Assembly (NCBI GenBank): GCA_025463545.1
Contig: JAODAR010000011.1
Location: 62,001 to 126,000 of the forward strand
From: Microbacteriaceae bacterium
GTDB lineage: Bacteria; Actinomycetota; Actinomycetes; Actinomycetales; Microbacteriaceae
Length of the DNA stretch: 64,000 nt
Direction of reading: 5' to 3'
Part shown: in pieces, positions 52,485 to 63,489 of the stretch
Layout of the letters: every line of letters begins with the position of its first letter
Numbering within the stretch: position 1 is the stretch's first letter
Notes under the pieces: model-generated
What the model was told of the DNA's origin: nothing
The model's input: the letters and a program-made list of their open reading frames with translations, nothing else
The model's database searches: none
Translations under genes and position numbers: made by a program

Positions 52485-54440
52485 TCAGGTCTGCGGGGCG
52501 GGGCGCACCGGGATGGAGCCGGTGTTGGTACCGTCGGCGGCCAGCGGACGAGCGACCGGGATCTTGCTGCCCAGCACCATCGCCACCACGTCACGAGCGA
52601 TGTGCTGCGGGGTGAGTCCGACCCGCTCGAGGATCTCGGCGCGGGTCCCATGGTCGAGGAACTCGTCGGGCAGCCCGAGTTCGGTGACGGCGGTGTCGAC
52701 GCCGGCTTCGCGGAGGTCCTGGCGGATGCGGGTGCCGATTCCGCCGACCCGGATGCCGTCTTCGATGCTGACGACGATGCGGTGTTCCGCTGCGAGGTCG
52801 ATGATGCTCTTCGGCACCGGGACAACCCAGCGCGGGTCGACCACTGTGGCGCCGATCCCCTGCGCGGCCAGCCGTGCGGCCACATCGAGGCCCGTTCCGG
52901 CCATCGGGCCCACGGTGACGATCAAGACGTCTTTGCGCGGGTCGTCGCGGAGCACGTCGACGCCGTCCGAGAGCCGGCGCACCGCGGCGTACTCGACTCC
53001 GACCGTGCCTTTGGGAAAGCGCAGCACCGTCGGCGCATCGTCGACGGCGACCGCTTCCCCGAGTTCCTCGCGCAGCCGCACCGAGTCCCGTGGTGCGGCC
53101 AGGCGGATGCCGGGAACCACCTGGAGAATGGCGAGGTCCCACATGCCGTGGTGGCTGGGTCCGTCTGGGCCGGTGACTCCGGCGCGGTCGAGCACGAACG
53201 TGACGCCCGCCTTGTGGAGGGCTACATCCATCAGCACCTGGTCGAAGGCACGGTTGACGAATGTGGCGTAGAGGGCGACCACGGGGTGCAGACCACCGAA
53301 TGCCATCCCGGCCGCCGAGGTCACTGCGTGCTGTTCTGCGATTCCGACGTCGTGCACCCGCTCGGGAAAGCGTTCCGCCATCCGGTGCAGGCCGGTGGGA
53401 CGCAGCATCGCAGCCGTAATGCCGACCAGGCGTTTGTTCGCGGTCGCCAGATGCACGAGCTCGTCGGCGAACACCGAGGTCCACGACGGCGCGCTGGAGG
53501 CTTCGACTGATTCGCCGGTCTCTGGGTCGATCTGTCCTACCGCGTGGAACTGGTCGGCGATGTCCTGGACGGCCGGGTCGTATCCTTTGCCCTTCTGGGT
53601 GATCGTGTGCACGATCACCGGGGCGCCGTAGCCCTTGGCCTGCGCCAGCGCCTCCTGCATGGCCTCCAGGTCGTGGCCGTCGACCGGGCCGATGTACTTG
53701 ATGTCGAGGTTGGAGTACAGCGCCTCGTTGTTGGAGAACCGGCTGAGGAACCCGTGCATGCCGCCACGCACACCGCGGTACACGGCCCGCCCAGGTGCAC
53801 CCAGGCGGTCGAAGGCGTTCCGACTCAAGAAGTAGAGGTCCCGGTAGGTGCGGCGGGTGCGCACCGTGTTGAGGAATCGGGCCATGCCGCCGATGGTGGG
53901 CGCGTACGAGCGGCCGTTGTCGTTCACGACGATGATCAGGCGGCGGGTGTTGTCATCGCTGATGTTGTTGAGCGCTTCCCACGTCATGCCGCCGGTGAGC
54001 GCACCGTCCCCGACGACCGCAATCACATGCCGATCGCCCTGTCCGGTCATTTCGAACGCGCGGGAGATGCCGTCAGCCCAGGAGAGCGAGCTGGAGGCGT
54101 GCGAGCTTTCGACGATGTCGTGCACCGACTCTGAGCGTTGCGGGTAACCGGCGAGCCCGCCGGTCTGGCGCAGCCGGCCGAAGTCCTGCCGCCCGGTGAG
54201 CAGCTTGTGCACGTAGGACTGATGCCCGGTGTCGAAGACGATGGCGTCGGAGGGTGAGTCGAACACCCGGTGGATGGCGATGGTCATTTCCACGACGCCG
54301 AGGTTCGGTCCGAGGTGCCCGCCGGTCTTGGAGACCTCGGCCACCAGGAACGCCCTGATCTCCGCGGCGAGCTGGACCAGCTGATCCTTCGAGAGAGCAT
54401 CGAGGTCCCGGGGACCGGTGATCGTCTCCAGAAGGGTCAT
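52485..54440 (-). CDS. dxs: 1-deoxy-D-xylulose-5-phosphate synthase
   Basis: DXS starts the MEP isoprenoid pathway from pyruvate and glyceraldehyde 3-phosphate. The ATG at 54440, with AAAGGTG upstream, gives 651 residues beginning MTLLETITGPRDL; longer frames are unlike the family. The thiamine-diphosphate site is GDGALTGGMTWEALN, with DTGHQSYVHKLLTGR before it, and DRAGVTGPDGPSHHG lies in the transketolase Pyr domain. It is downstream of acn, separated by a strong hairpin. Confidence 0.96.
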   Translation of the reverse strand: MTLLETITGPRDLDALSKDQLVQLAAEIRAFLVAEVSKTGGHLGPNLGVVEMTIAIHRVFDSPSDAIVFDTGHQSYVHKLLTGRQDFGRLRQTGGLAGYPQRSESVHDIVESSHASSSLSWADGISRAFEMTGQGDRHVIAVVGDGALTGGMTWEALNNISDDNTRRLIIVVNDNGRSYAPTIGGMARFLNTVRTRRTYRDLYFLSRNAFDRLGAPGRAVYRGVRGGMHGFLSRFSNNEALYSNLDIKYIGPVDGHDLEAMQEALAQAKGYGAPVIVHTITQKGKGYDPAVQDIADQFHAVGQIDPETGESVEASSAPSWTSVFADELVHLATANKRLVGITAAMLRPTGLHRMAERFPERVHDVGIAEQHAVTSAAGMAFGGLHPVVALYATFVNRAFDQVLMDVALHKAGVTFVLDRAGVTGPDGPSHHGMWDLAILQVVPGIRLAAPRDSVRLREELGEAVAVDDAPTVLRFPKGTVGVEYAAVRRLSDGVDVLRDDPRKDVLIVTVGPMAGTGLDVAARLAAQGIGATVVDPRWVVPVPKSIIDLAAEHRIVVSIEDGIRVGGIGTRIRQDLREAGVDTAVTELGLPDEFLDHGTRAEILERVGLTPQHIARDVVAMVLGSKIPVARPLAADGTNTGSIPVRPAPQT

Positions 54441-54489
54441 AGAGTGGCACCTTTCATACGCCTGAGTTACCCAGTCTACGCGCCGACCC

Positions 54490-54537
54490 GGTGGTCGAGC
54501 TGGGCGAGACCACGATCTCGCTCCCAGCCCGACCACC
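54490..54537. terminator. Long hairpin downstream of acn
   Basis: GGTGGTCG-GCTGGG-CGAGA pairs with TCTCG-CCCAGC-CGACCACC, with single-base bulges, around a CCACGA loop. It lies 25 bp past the acn stop and ends the acn transcript before dxs. Confidence 0.88.
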
Positions 54538-54561
54538 GAGACGGCCGGCCCACCAAGACGG

Positions 54562-57411
<2,850 letters not shown>

Positions 57412-57486
57412 GATTCCCTCTCCTTCGTGGAGGCCGGCGGAAAGCCGCCAGCCGTTCTCAATCTTCGTGGTCGCCAACCCGCCGTT

Positions 57487-57505
57487 TCCAGCAAGGCTAG
57501 CCTAA
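57487..57505 (-). promoter_or_regulatory. DtxR/IdeR-like iron box upstream of acn
   Basis: The minus strand TTAGGCTAGCCTTGCTGGA matches the 19-bp consensus TTAGGTTAGCCTAACCTAA at 13 positions by my count, strongest in the left half and centre. It lies about 75 bp before the acn start. Confidence 0.4.
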
Positions 57506-57544
57506 CCAGGGGGCCGCATTCCCGGCCCATGTTTATTGCCAAAC

Positions 57545-57562
57545 TATCTTGACGTCGAGATA
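57545..57562. promoter_or_regulatory. Near-perfect 18-bp palindrome in the acn promoter
   Basis: TATCT-T-GACGTC-G-AGATA is symmetric except for one base pair. On the minus strand its TCGACG could be the -35 of a promoter with TAAACA as -10, 17 bp away. It is the likely operator of acn. Confidence 0.7.
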
Positions 57563-57565
57563 ACT

Positions 57566-58336
57566 CTAGCCCAGATCCGCCGGCTCCGCCTTGCGGTACA
57601 CGGCGCGAACCATGAGCCACGACACCACGAGCAGCGGTGCATAGAGCGGGATGCCCATGAGCAGCCGGGTGGCCCCGAGCCATTCGACGTTTCCCGCGTA
57701 GTACAGCGGAAGCTGTACGGCCAGTCGCAGCACGAACAGCCCGGTCCAGCACAGTGTGAGGATCGTCAGTACCCGCCTTTTGACCGGGTCGGCCCGCCAC
57801 GCGGTTCCGTCGCCCATCAGGAATCCGACCGCGAGACCCACCAGCGGCCAGCGTACGAACACGGAGATCAGAAGGGCCGCGGCATAGACCGCGTTGGTCC
57901 AGAACCCGGGCAGGTAAAAGTTCTCGGCCTTACCGCTGAGCAGCACGAGGACCGCACTGATGCCGATGCCGAGCAGGCCACCGATTGCCTGGGTGACGGT
58001 CTGCTTCTGCGCCAGTCGAGCCGCAGCGAACGCGATGCTGATCACCACGGGCGCGAAGAGGGCCGGAATGAGGTCTTGCGTGAAGGTATAGGTGAGCAGG
58101 AAGACGAGCCCGGGGAGTACCGCTTCAACGATGCCGCGGATGCCGCCCATTGCCGCGAGCAGGGCGTGGCGGGTGATCGGCTCTCCCTCGGCGACCTGGC
58201 CGAAGCCGGCGCGCCGCGCGGCCCCCGCGATACCGTCGGCGAACGCGCTGGGGACGGGAGCGGCGCCGTCAGCTCCCCGGTCGGGTGCCGACTTCGCGCC
58301 GGGCTCGCCGGGGAGGTCGTTGTGGTCCTGGCTCAT
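57566..58336 (-). CDS. DUF3159 membrane protein
   Basis: The 256-residue protein has about six hydrophobic helices after a polar N-terminus beginning MSQDHNDLPGEPG. The segment DLIPALFAPVVISIAFAAARL and the later FVRWPLVGLAVGFLMGDGTAW are typical of DUF3159. The DUF3710-DUF3159 order and closeness to dut match other Actinobacteria. Its function is unknown. Confidence 0.88.
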   Translation of the reverse strand: MSQDHNDLPGEPGAKSAPDRGADGAAPVPSAFADGIAGAARRAGFGQVAEGEPITRHALLAAMGGIRGIVEAVLPGLVFLLTYTFTQDLIPALFAPVVISIAFAAARLAQKQTVTQAIGGLLGIGISAVLVLLSGKAENFYLPGFWTNAVYAAALLISVFVRWPLVGLAVGFLMGDGTAWRADPVKRRVLTILTLCWTGLFVLRLAVQLPLYYAGNVEWLGATRLLMGIPLYAPLLVVSWLMVRAVYRKAEPADLG

Positions 58337-58361
58337 GCTCGGACTACTTTCAGTGGTCTTG

Positions 58362-58982
58362 TCACGCCTCGCTGGGCTCGCCGGCCGGTGTCGACGGCAT
58401 CCGCAGCGGGATGAGATCACGCGGGGGCATCGGCGTGGAGCCGCGGACGACGACGATGCTGCGGAACAGGTCTTCGACCTCGGCCGCTGCATCAGGGTTC
58501 ACAGCGCCTTCGCCGGCAATCACGCCGCGGAGAAACCAGCGTGGCCCGTCGACGCCGACGAACCGTGCCAGCCGAGTGGTGCCACCGGCGTCCTGGCCGG
58601 CAGCGATCGGGATTTCAGCCACGAGTTCGGGGCCGAACGGACCCTCGCGCAGGGTGGTTGTGCCGCCCTGCTTGGCGATCTGGTCGGCGATCTGGTCGCG
58701 GATCTCGTGCCACAAGCCGCTCGATCGGGGTGCGGCGAACGGCTGCACCTGGAGCGTGGATCCGGCGTAGTCGAGGCCGATGGCCACGACTCGTTTGCTG
58801 TCTTCTTCGATCTCAAGCCGGAGGTGCAGTCCTTCACGGGGCAGGATCTTGATTCCGCCGAGGTCGACATACGGCCGTACCGGGTTGGCCTCCGCTTCGT
58901 CGAGGGGACCTTCGGTCTCGCGGTCGGCCGGAGCCGACTTCGGCAACGGTTCCGGGAATTCTTCGCTTGTGACGTCGCTCAC
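58362..58982 (-). CDS. DUF3710 protein
   Basis: The 206-residue protein of unknown function contains RPYVDLGGIKILPREGLHLRLE and LWHEIRDQIADQIAKQGGTT, conserved in DUF3710. The start is GTG and overlaps the dut stop by four bases, so the two are translationally coupled. No catalytic motif is apparent. Confidence 0.9.
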   Translation of the reverse strand: MSDVTSEEFPEPLPKSAPADRETEGPLDEAEANPVRPYVDLGGIKILPREGLHLRLEIEEDSKRVVAIGLDYAGSTLQVQPFAAPRSSGLWHEIRDQIADQIAKQGGTTTLREGPFGPELVAEIPIAAGQDAGGTTRLARFVGVDGPRWFLRGVIAGEGAVNPDAAAEVEDLFRSIVVVRGSTPMPPRDLIPLRMPSTPAGEPSEA

Positions 58983-59446
58983 CTGTGCGCTCCTGTCTGC
59001 TCTGGTCGTACTGCGGTCAGGCCGGTCGACCCGAATCCACCCTCGCCGCGCTGGCTGCCGGGTAGCCGGTCAACGGGAATGAACTCCGCGCGAACGACGG
59101 GCATGACCACCAACTGGGCGATTCGGTCGCCGACGCCGATTGTGTAGGACTGGGTGCGATCGGTATTGAGCACGGTCACCTTGATCTCACCGCGGTAGCC
59201 CGCGTCGACGGTGCCCGGGGAGTTCACGATCGTGATCCCGTGCTTCGCTGCGAGGCCGCTTCTCGGTACGACGAAAGCGGCGTAACCGTCCGGCAAGGCA
59301 ATCGACACTCCGGTACCCACGAGCGCTCGCTCACCGGGAGCGAGGACGACGGCTTCAGTGGAGTGCAGGTCCGCCCCGGCGTCACCGGGGTGCGCATAGC
59401 TCGGGACAACGGACGCGGTTATCAGTACTTCGACGCTTTCTGCCAC
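58979..59446 (-). CDS. dut: Deoxyuridine 5'-triphosphate nucleotidohydrolase
   Basis: dUTPase keeps uracil out of DNA by hydrolysing dUTP. The 155-residue protein has the family motifs HPGDAGADLHS, VPRSGLAAKHGITI, NSPGTVDAGYRGEIKV and, at the C-terminus, RGEGGFGSTG (the P-loop-like motif V). It is the first gene of dut-DUF3710-DUF3159. Confidence 0.97.
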   Translation of the reverse strand: MAESVEVLITASVVPSYAHPGDAGADLHSTEAVVLAPGERALVGTGVSIALPDGYAAFVVPRSGLAAKHGITIVNSPGTVDAGYRGEIKVTVLNTDRTQSYTIGVGDRIAQLVVMPVVRAEFIPVDRLPGSQRGEGGFGSTGLTAVRPEQTGAHR

Positions 59447-59484
59447 GTGTCGAGGCTAGTGCAGATATCTGATCGAATAGAGCC

Positions 59485-59961
59485 ATGCCAGAAGAACCCG
59501 AGAGCCGGCCCGTGTACCGCGAAAAACTGTGGGCTGCGCCCTGGATGTTCGTGGCGACGGCACTGGTCATTCCCGCCAGCCTGCTGGTGTTCGCACCGAT
59601 CTCGATGCTGGCCGGTGTGATCACGGCACTGGTGTTGTACGGCGGATGCGTCACCCTGCTGGTCATCTCTTCCCCGGTGGTCGAGATACGAGACGGCGCT
59701 TTCACCGCGGGCAAAGCGCAGATCAGCACCCGGCTGCTGGGTGATGCCGAGGGATTCGACGGCGAAGAAGCGAGGCAGGAGCGCGGTCCGCGACTCGATG
59801 CGCGGGCCTGGCTGTTGATTCGCGGCTGGATTGCACCCGTCGTACGCGTTCCGATCCTGGATCAGGACGATCCGGCACCGTACTGGCTGGTGTCGACCCG
59901 TCATCCAACAAAACTGGCCGTCGCGATCAATCGATCGCGACGGCCGGCTTCGCAGGGTTGA
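59485..59961 (+). CDS. DUF3093 membrane protein
   Basis: The 158-residue protein has two membrane helices (about 16-60) and a soluble C-terminus. RPVYREKLWAAPWMF and APYWLVSTRHPTKLA are conserved in DUF3093. Role unknown. It is divergent from dut with a 38-bp gap and converges on the DUF4193 gene. Confidence 0.88.
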   Translation: MPEEPESRPVYREKLWAAPWMFVATALVIPASLLVFAPISMLAGVITALVLYGGCVTLLVISSPVVEIRDGAFTAGKAQISTRLLGDAEGFDGEEARQERGPRLDARAWLLIRGWIAPVVRVPILDQDDPAPYWLVSTRHPTKLAVAINRSRRPASQG

Positions 59962-59981
59962 ACCCTGATCGGTTGCTTCGT

Positions 59982-60275
59982 TTAGGCGTCGCACTCCAGG
60001 CAGATCGGCCCGAGCTTGGTCTCGTGGGATATCTGTGAACGGTGCTTCACCAGGAAGCACGAGACACAGGTGAATTCGTCGGCCTGCGGGGGCAGGACGA
60101 CAACGTCGAGGTCGAGGTCGGACAGATCGGCGCCCGGCAGTTCGAATCCGCCCGGGTTGTCAGCGTCGTCTACATCCACGACGCCGGACATCTTGTCTGG
60201 CACACGCTCCTTGAGGGCCTCAATCGACTCTGAGTCGTCTTCGGTCTTCCGCGGTGCGTCGTAATCGGTTGCCAT
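59982..60275 (-). CDS. DUF4193 protein, likely zinc-binding
   Basis: The small acidic protein is 97 residues and ends in a zinc-ribbon-like domain, with CVSCFLVKHR and CLEC. The start is uncertain: ATGs at 60281 and 60275 are in frame, giving MGMATDYD or MATDYD. It is divergent from sepH across a region with a hairpin-like palindrome. Function unknown; the cysteine pairs suggest a regulatory or RNA-associated role. Confidence 0.85.
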   Translation of the reverse strand: MATDYDAPRKTEDDSESIEALKERVPDKMSGVVDVDDADNPGGFELPGADLSDLDLDVVVLPPQADEFTCVSCFLVKHRSQISHETKLGPICLECDA

Positions 60276-60321
60276 GCCCATCCATTCCAGTAACGCCGAT
60301 CAAACCAAATCGGCGGCCACA

Positions 60322-60351
60322 GTTTGCATCATTCCCAGTGGAATAGCAAAC
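60322..60351. promoter_or_regulatory. Inverted repeat between DUF4193 and sepH
   Basis: GTTTGC-ATC-ATTCC-CAGT-GGAAT-A-GCAAAC is a symmetrical stem or operator in the 190-bp divergent promoter region. The CCCC-GAAAAA-GGGG hairpin at 60408-60421 lies nearer sepH. I see no other gene in this region. Confidence 0.6.
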
Positions 60352-60472
60352 CGATGGCAAGCCGTTTCAATCGGCACAGGCATCAACTTCCGGCACGCCC
60401 GGTGTATTCCCCGAAAAAGGGGTCGTTGCATGGCAGTCTGGGCGCATCAGTGATCGCGAGAGGGCTTTCGCC

Positions 60473-61663
60473 ATGCAGGAATTGAAGGTAATCGGAGTCG
60501 AGAACGGCGCGCTGCTCGCAGCGAGCGAAGAGGGTGATCGTTTTCGAATCGCCATCGATGAAGTTCTCCAGTCCCGGCTTCGCCAAACCCAAACGGAATC
60601 GGCCAACGGACCGAAACTGTCGCCTCGGGAAATCCAGGCTCACATCCGCTCAGGAATGTCTGCGGAGGATGTCGCTGCGGTGACCGGTGCCTCACTCGAC
60701 TACGTGCGCCGGTTCGAGGGGCCGGTGCTGGCTGAACGCGAGTACATCGTGTCGTCGGCACTGAGCGTGCCCGTCCACACGGCGATCGACCCGGAGCCGG
60801 TCGACAACGAGGCGAACTTCGGCAGCGTGATCCGGGAACGCCTGGCTTCCCTCGGCGCGTCCAACGAGCGCTGGGCCAGCTGGAAGGAACCAGACGGCGG
60901 CTGGATGGTGAAGCTGTCGTTCACCGCTGACGAGATCGACCACGACGCCCGCTGGGCATTCGAACCGAAGAAGAATTCCCTGTCGCCACTCGGGAGCGAA
61001 GCCATCGCGCTCTCCCAGCAGGGCGAACTCAAGGGTGCGCTCATCCCCCGGCTGCGAGCCGTCGGAGCTGAGACCAGCGCCGCGGACATCTCCCGGTTCG
61101 ACAGCGGGGCGTTCACCTTCAAGGACTCACTGCCCGACGAAATCCTGAACGACACCGCCCCCCAACTGGAGCCGGTGCCCTACGGACGATCGATCGCCCG
61201 CGATGACGCCGTGTCGAAAGCGGCCATCAAGCGCGCGGACGAACCCAAGCAAAGCCAGAGCGAAACGGCCGACCTTCTCGATGCGCTCCGGCGCCGACGC
61301 GGCGAACGGGAAGCGGCGGCCTTCGGCGACGAGGACGCTCAGGCACACCCGAGCGGAATGCGCCTGGTCGACGTTCCGCCGGGCACGTTCGACGAGATCG
61401 ACAATCACGTCGACACGGGCAAGCCCGACGGATCGTCGGCCGGACCGCAGCCGGCCAGGAACGCCTGGGCGAGCCAGGCGGCCAAGTCGCAGCCGCAATC
61501 GCAGCCACAGCCACAGCCACAGCCACAAGCGGCACCGTCAAGCTCGCATGACGCCAAGGCGCAATCGCGAAACACCGGCGGCCACGGCAAACGAGGACGT
61601 GCTTCGATGCCGAGCTGGGATGAGATCGTGTTCGGCGCCCGGACTGACGACGACCTCGCGTAA
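60473..61663 (+). CDS. sepH: SepH, septation regulator
   Basis: SepH (DUF3071) helps FtsZ assemble in actinobacteria. The 396-residue protein has the conserved N-terminal domain beginning MQELKVIGVENGALL. Its helix-turn-helix is HIRSGMSAEDVAAVTGAS (about 57-75), then YVRRFEGPVLAERE. The middle and C-terminal parts are charged and disordered, with a Pro-Gln repeat (about 340-355). The end, SMPSWDEIVFGA, is a conserved short C-terminal motif. Confidence 0.93.
   Translation: MQELKVIGVENGALLAASEEGDRFRIAIDEVLQSRLRQTQTESANGPKLSPREIQAHIRSGMSAEDVAAVTGASLDYVRRFEGPVLAEREYIVSSALSVPVHTAIDPEPVDNEANFGSVIRERLASLGASNERWASWKEPDGGWMVKLSFTADEIDHDARWAFEPKKNSLSPLGSEAIALSQQGELKGALIPRLRAVGAETSAADISRFDSGAFTFKDSLPDEILNDTAPQLEPVPYGRSIARDDAVSKAAIKRADEPKQSQSETADLLDALRRRRGEREAAAFGDEDAQAHPSGMRLVDVPPGTFDEIDNHVDTGKPDGSSAGPQPARNAWASQAAKSQPQSQPQPQPQPQAAPSSSHDAKAQSRNTGGHGKRGRASMPSWDEIVFGARTDDDLA
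61494..61535. repeat. Hexanucleotide Pro-Gln repeat in sepH
   Basis: CAGCCA-type units encode QSQPQSQPQPQPQPQ in the disordered region of SepH. Confidence 0.8.
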
Positions 61664-61678
61664 TTCCACACCCCGACG

Positions 61679-61684
61679 TATAGT
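61679..61684 (+). promoter_or_regulatory. -10 element of the LexA-controlled gene
   Basis: TATAGT lies four bases before a perfect LexA box. The -35 is weak. Confidence 0.6.
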
Positions 61685-61687
61685 TGT

Positions 61688-61703
61688 TCGAACGTGTGTT
61701 CGA
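61688..61703. promoter_or_regulatory. LexA (SOS) box
   Basis: TCGAAC-GTGT-GTTCGA is an exact match to the actinobacterial LexA consensus (TCGAAC-n4-GTTCGA). It overlaps the transcription start region and lies 17 bp before the ATG of the small gene downstream. Confidence 0.92.
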
Positions 61704-61719
61704 ACGAAACGGGTGTGTC

Positions 61720-62010
61720 ATGGCTCAGGTTGATGAACCGGTGATGGTGTGGACGAGGAACACCGGTGTGCCGGAACGCCTGGTTTGGCGCGCCCGCCGC
61801 TTCCGGGTGACCGATACTCCGACTGCGCTGGTCGGGACGTGCGACTGGTGGAACCCGTTCGCTCCGCACAGCTTCGGCATCGGGCATACGCCGCTGACGA
61901 TTGCCGGCTGGCGGTTCCAGGCAACAGCGGACGACGGTGAGACGCATGTTTTCGATGTGCATCACGATGACGACGCCCATCGCTGGCGCCTGGTGCGCAT
62001 CTTCGACTGA
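61720..62010 (+). CDS. SOS-regulated small protein, DUF6504-like
   Basis: The 96-residue protein starts MAQVDEPVMVWT. The pattern of WRARRFRVTD, then WWNPF, and WRLVRIFD at the C-terminus suggests the DUF6504 family, which is found next to ImuB-type DNA polymerase genes; I assign it from pattern memory only. The perfect LexA box upstream implies DNA-damage induction. No imuA, imuB or dnaE2 is in the window. Confidence 0.72.
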   Translation: MAQVDEPVMVWTRNTGVPERLVWRARRFRVTDTPTALVGTCDWWNPFAPHSFGIGHTPLTIAGWRFQATADDGETHVFDVHHDDDAHRWRLVRIFD

Positions 62011-62018
62011 GCTGTGGA

Positions 62019-62090
62019 CGCTGAGCCGGTGTAAACACGAGCCGGTGTAAAACGCTGAGCGGGTGTGAACGCTGAGCCGGTCTAAACACC
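62019..62090. repeat. Imperfect 16-18-bp repeats after the SOS gene
   Basis: Four variants of CTGAGCCGGTGTAAAC occur in succession between the SOS gene and the glycosylase gene. Confidence 0.8.
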
Positions 62091-62101
62091 GGGCAGCTGT
62101 A

Positions 62102-62136
62102 CAGCGGGCAGCGGGCAGCGGGCAGCGGGCAGCGGG
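62102..62136. repeat. Five-copy heptanucleotide repeat (CAGCGGG)
   Basis: Five exact 7-bp units run without a break and end 16 bp before the ATG of the glycosylase-like gene. The position and slippage-prone unit could alter promoter or ribosome-site spacing. Confidence 0.95.
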
Positions 62137-62152
62137 CCGCCATACTGGAACC

Positions 62153-63316
62153 ATGGCGACCCAGGCCTCGCGGCGCGACGTTGTACGTCTTCGGCTCCGC
62201 GCGCATTCCCTCGTCGACCATGACTGCCACTCCCCCGTTGACGTCGTCGAACGGATGCTGGCGATGCAGGCGCAGGACTTTCTCGCTGGAAAGTGGGCTA
62301 TCGGCATCCGCTCACCGGGCCTGTCGTCGGCGGACGTAGACGCCGCCATCAATTCGGGCGCAATCCTGCGATCCTGGCCCATGCGGGGCACCCTGCATTT
62401 CGTACCGCCAGCCGATCTCAACTGGATGCTGCAGCTCACGACACCGCGGCTGCTCGCCGGTACAAAGACACGCCAGGCACAGCTCGGTCTGGATGACGCA
62501 CAGATCGAAGACGCCCGGGTGATCGCCCTTGACGTGCTGTCCGGTGGGCAGGAACTCAGCCGTGCCGGGTTCCTGAAGGCCCTCGAAGACCGCGGCATAT
62601 CGACCGCGAACCAACGCGGATACCACCTGATCTGGCACCTCGCGCAGTCCGGCACCCTCTGCTGGGGCCGCATCGACGGCACAACCCAAGTGCTCGTGCT
62701 GCTGGACGAGTGGGTGCCGAATCCTCGTCGACTGGAACGGGATGAGGCGCTTGGCGAGTTCCTGGTGCGCTACCTCCGCGGGCACGGCCCGGCGACGATC
62801 AAGGACTTCGCCTGGTGGTCGCAACTCACTGTGGCCGACGCACGCATCGGCCACGCCGTAGCGGGTGACCGGTTGGCCCAACTCGACGTGGACGGCGAGA
62901 CCATGTACCTCGAAGCGGCAACGGATGTCGGGGAGCTCGGCACCCGCGTCCGTCAGCGTTCACCTGTGCTCACGCTCGGCGGGTTCGACGAATACCTGCT
63001 CGGGTACCGTGACCGCTCGTTCAGCGTCGACGACGAGGACCTGGCGAGGGTGGTTCCCGGCAAGAACGGCATCTTTCTCCCGATCATGGTCTCGCACGGC
63101 AGGGTCAACGGAACCTGGCGCAGGCTGGCGAAGGGTCGCTCGATCACCGTGGAGCCGCAGCCGTTCGGGGCGTTCTCCGATCGGATGGCGACGGCATTCG
63201 CCCGCAGCATCGACCAGTACGCGCGGTTTCTGGGCGTGACGGCCACGGTTACCGCCTCGACGGCGAACACGGTGCCACACTCGGACGTTGCAGATGAAGA
63301 GATTCGCGGAGCCTGA
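62153..63316 (+). CDS. YcaQ/AlkZ-like winged-helix protein, candidate DNA interstrand-crosslink glycosylase
   Basis: The 387-residue HTH_42-type protein is made of winged-helix repeats. Near residue 40 it carries MLAMQAQDFLAGKWAIG; in E. coli YcaQ and Streptomyces AlkZ the catalytic pair is a Q-x-Q motif at this place, and QAQ fits. MRGTLHFVPPADLNWM and LRYLRGHGPATIKDFAWWS are family-typical. It lies downstream of an SOS-controlled gene and may share its read-through. The assignment as glycosylase is inference. Confidence 0.8.
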   Translation: MATQASRRDVVRLRLRAHSLVDHDCHSPVDVVERMLAMQAQDFLAGKWAIGIRSPGLSSADVDAAINSGAILRSWPMRGTLHFVPPADLNWMLQLTTPRLLAGTKTRQAQLGLDDAQIEDARVIALDVLSGGQELSRAGFLKALEDRGISTANQRGYHLIWHLAQSGTLCWGRIDGTTQVLVLLDEWVPNPRRLERDEALGEFLVRYLRGHGPATIKDFAWWSQLTVADARIGHAVAGDRLAQLDVDGETMYLEAATDVGELGTRVRQRSPVLTLGGFDEYLLGYRDRSFSVDDEDLARVVPGKNGIFLPIMVSHGRVNGTWRRLAKGRSITVEPQPFGAFSDRMATAFARSIDQYARFLGVTATVTASTANTVPHSDVADEEIRGA

Positions 63317-63489
63317 ACTTCCGCTTGCATGTTCACTTCCGCTTGCACGTGTACTGCCCGTGGCTCGTCTACTGCCGGTCGCGGAGTTTCCCGCTGGTGG
63401 TGGTGCGTGATTTGTGGCGGGTCGCCAGGTGCGAGTGGGGTCCAGCCAGACTGGTGCCTGGAGTCCGGGGGCGCCGTGGTTCATTCTGA

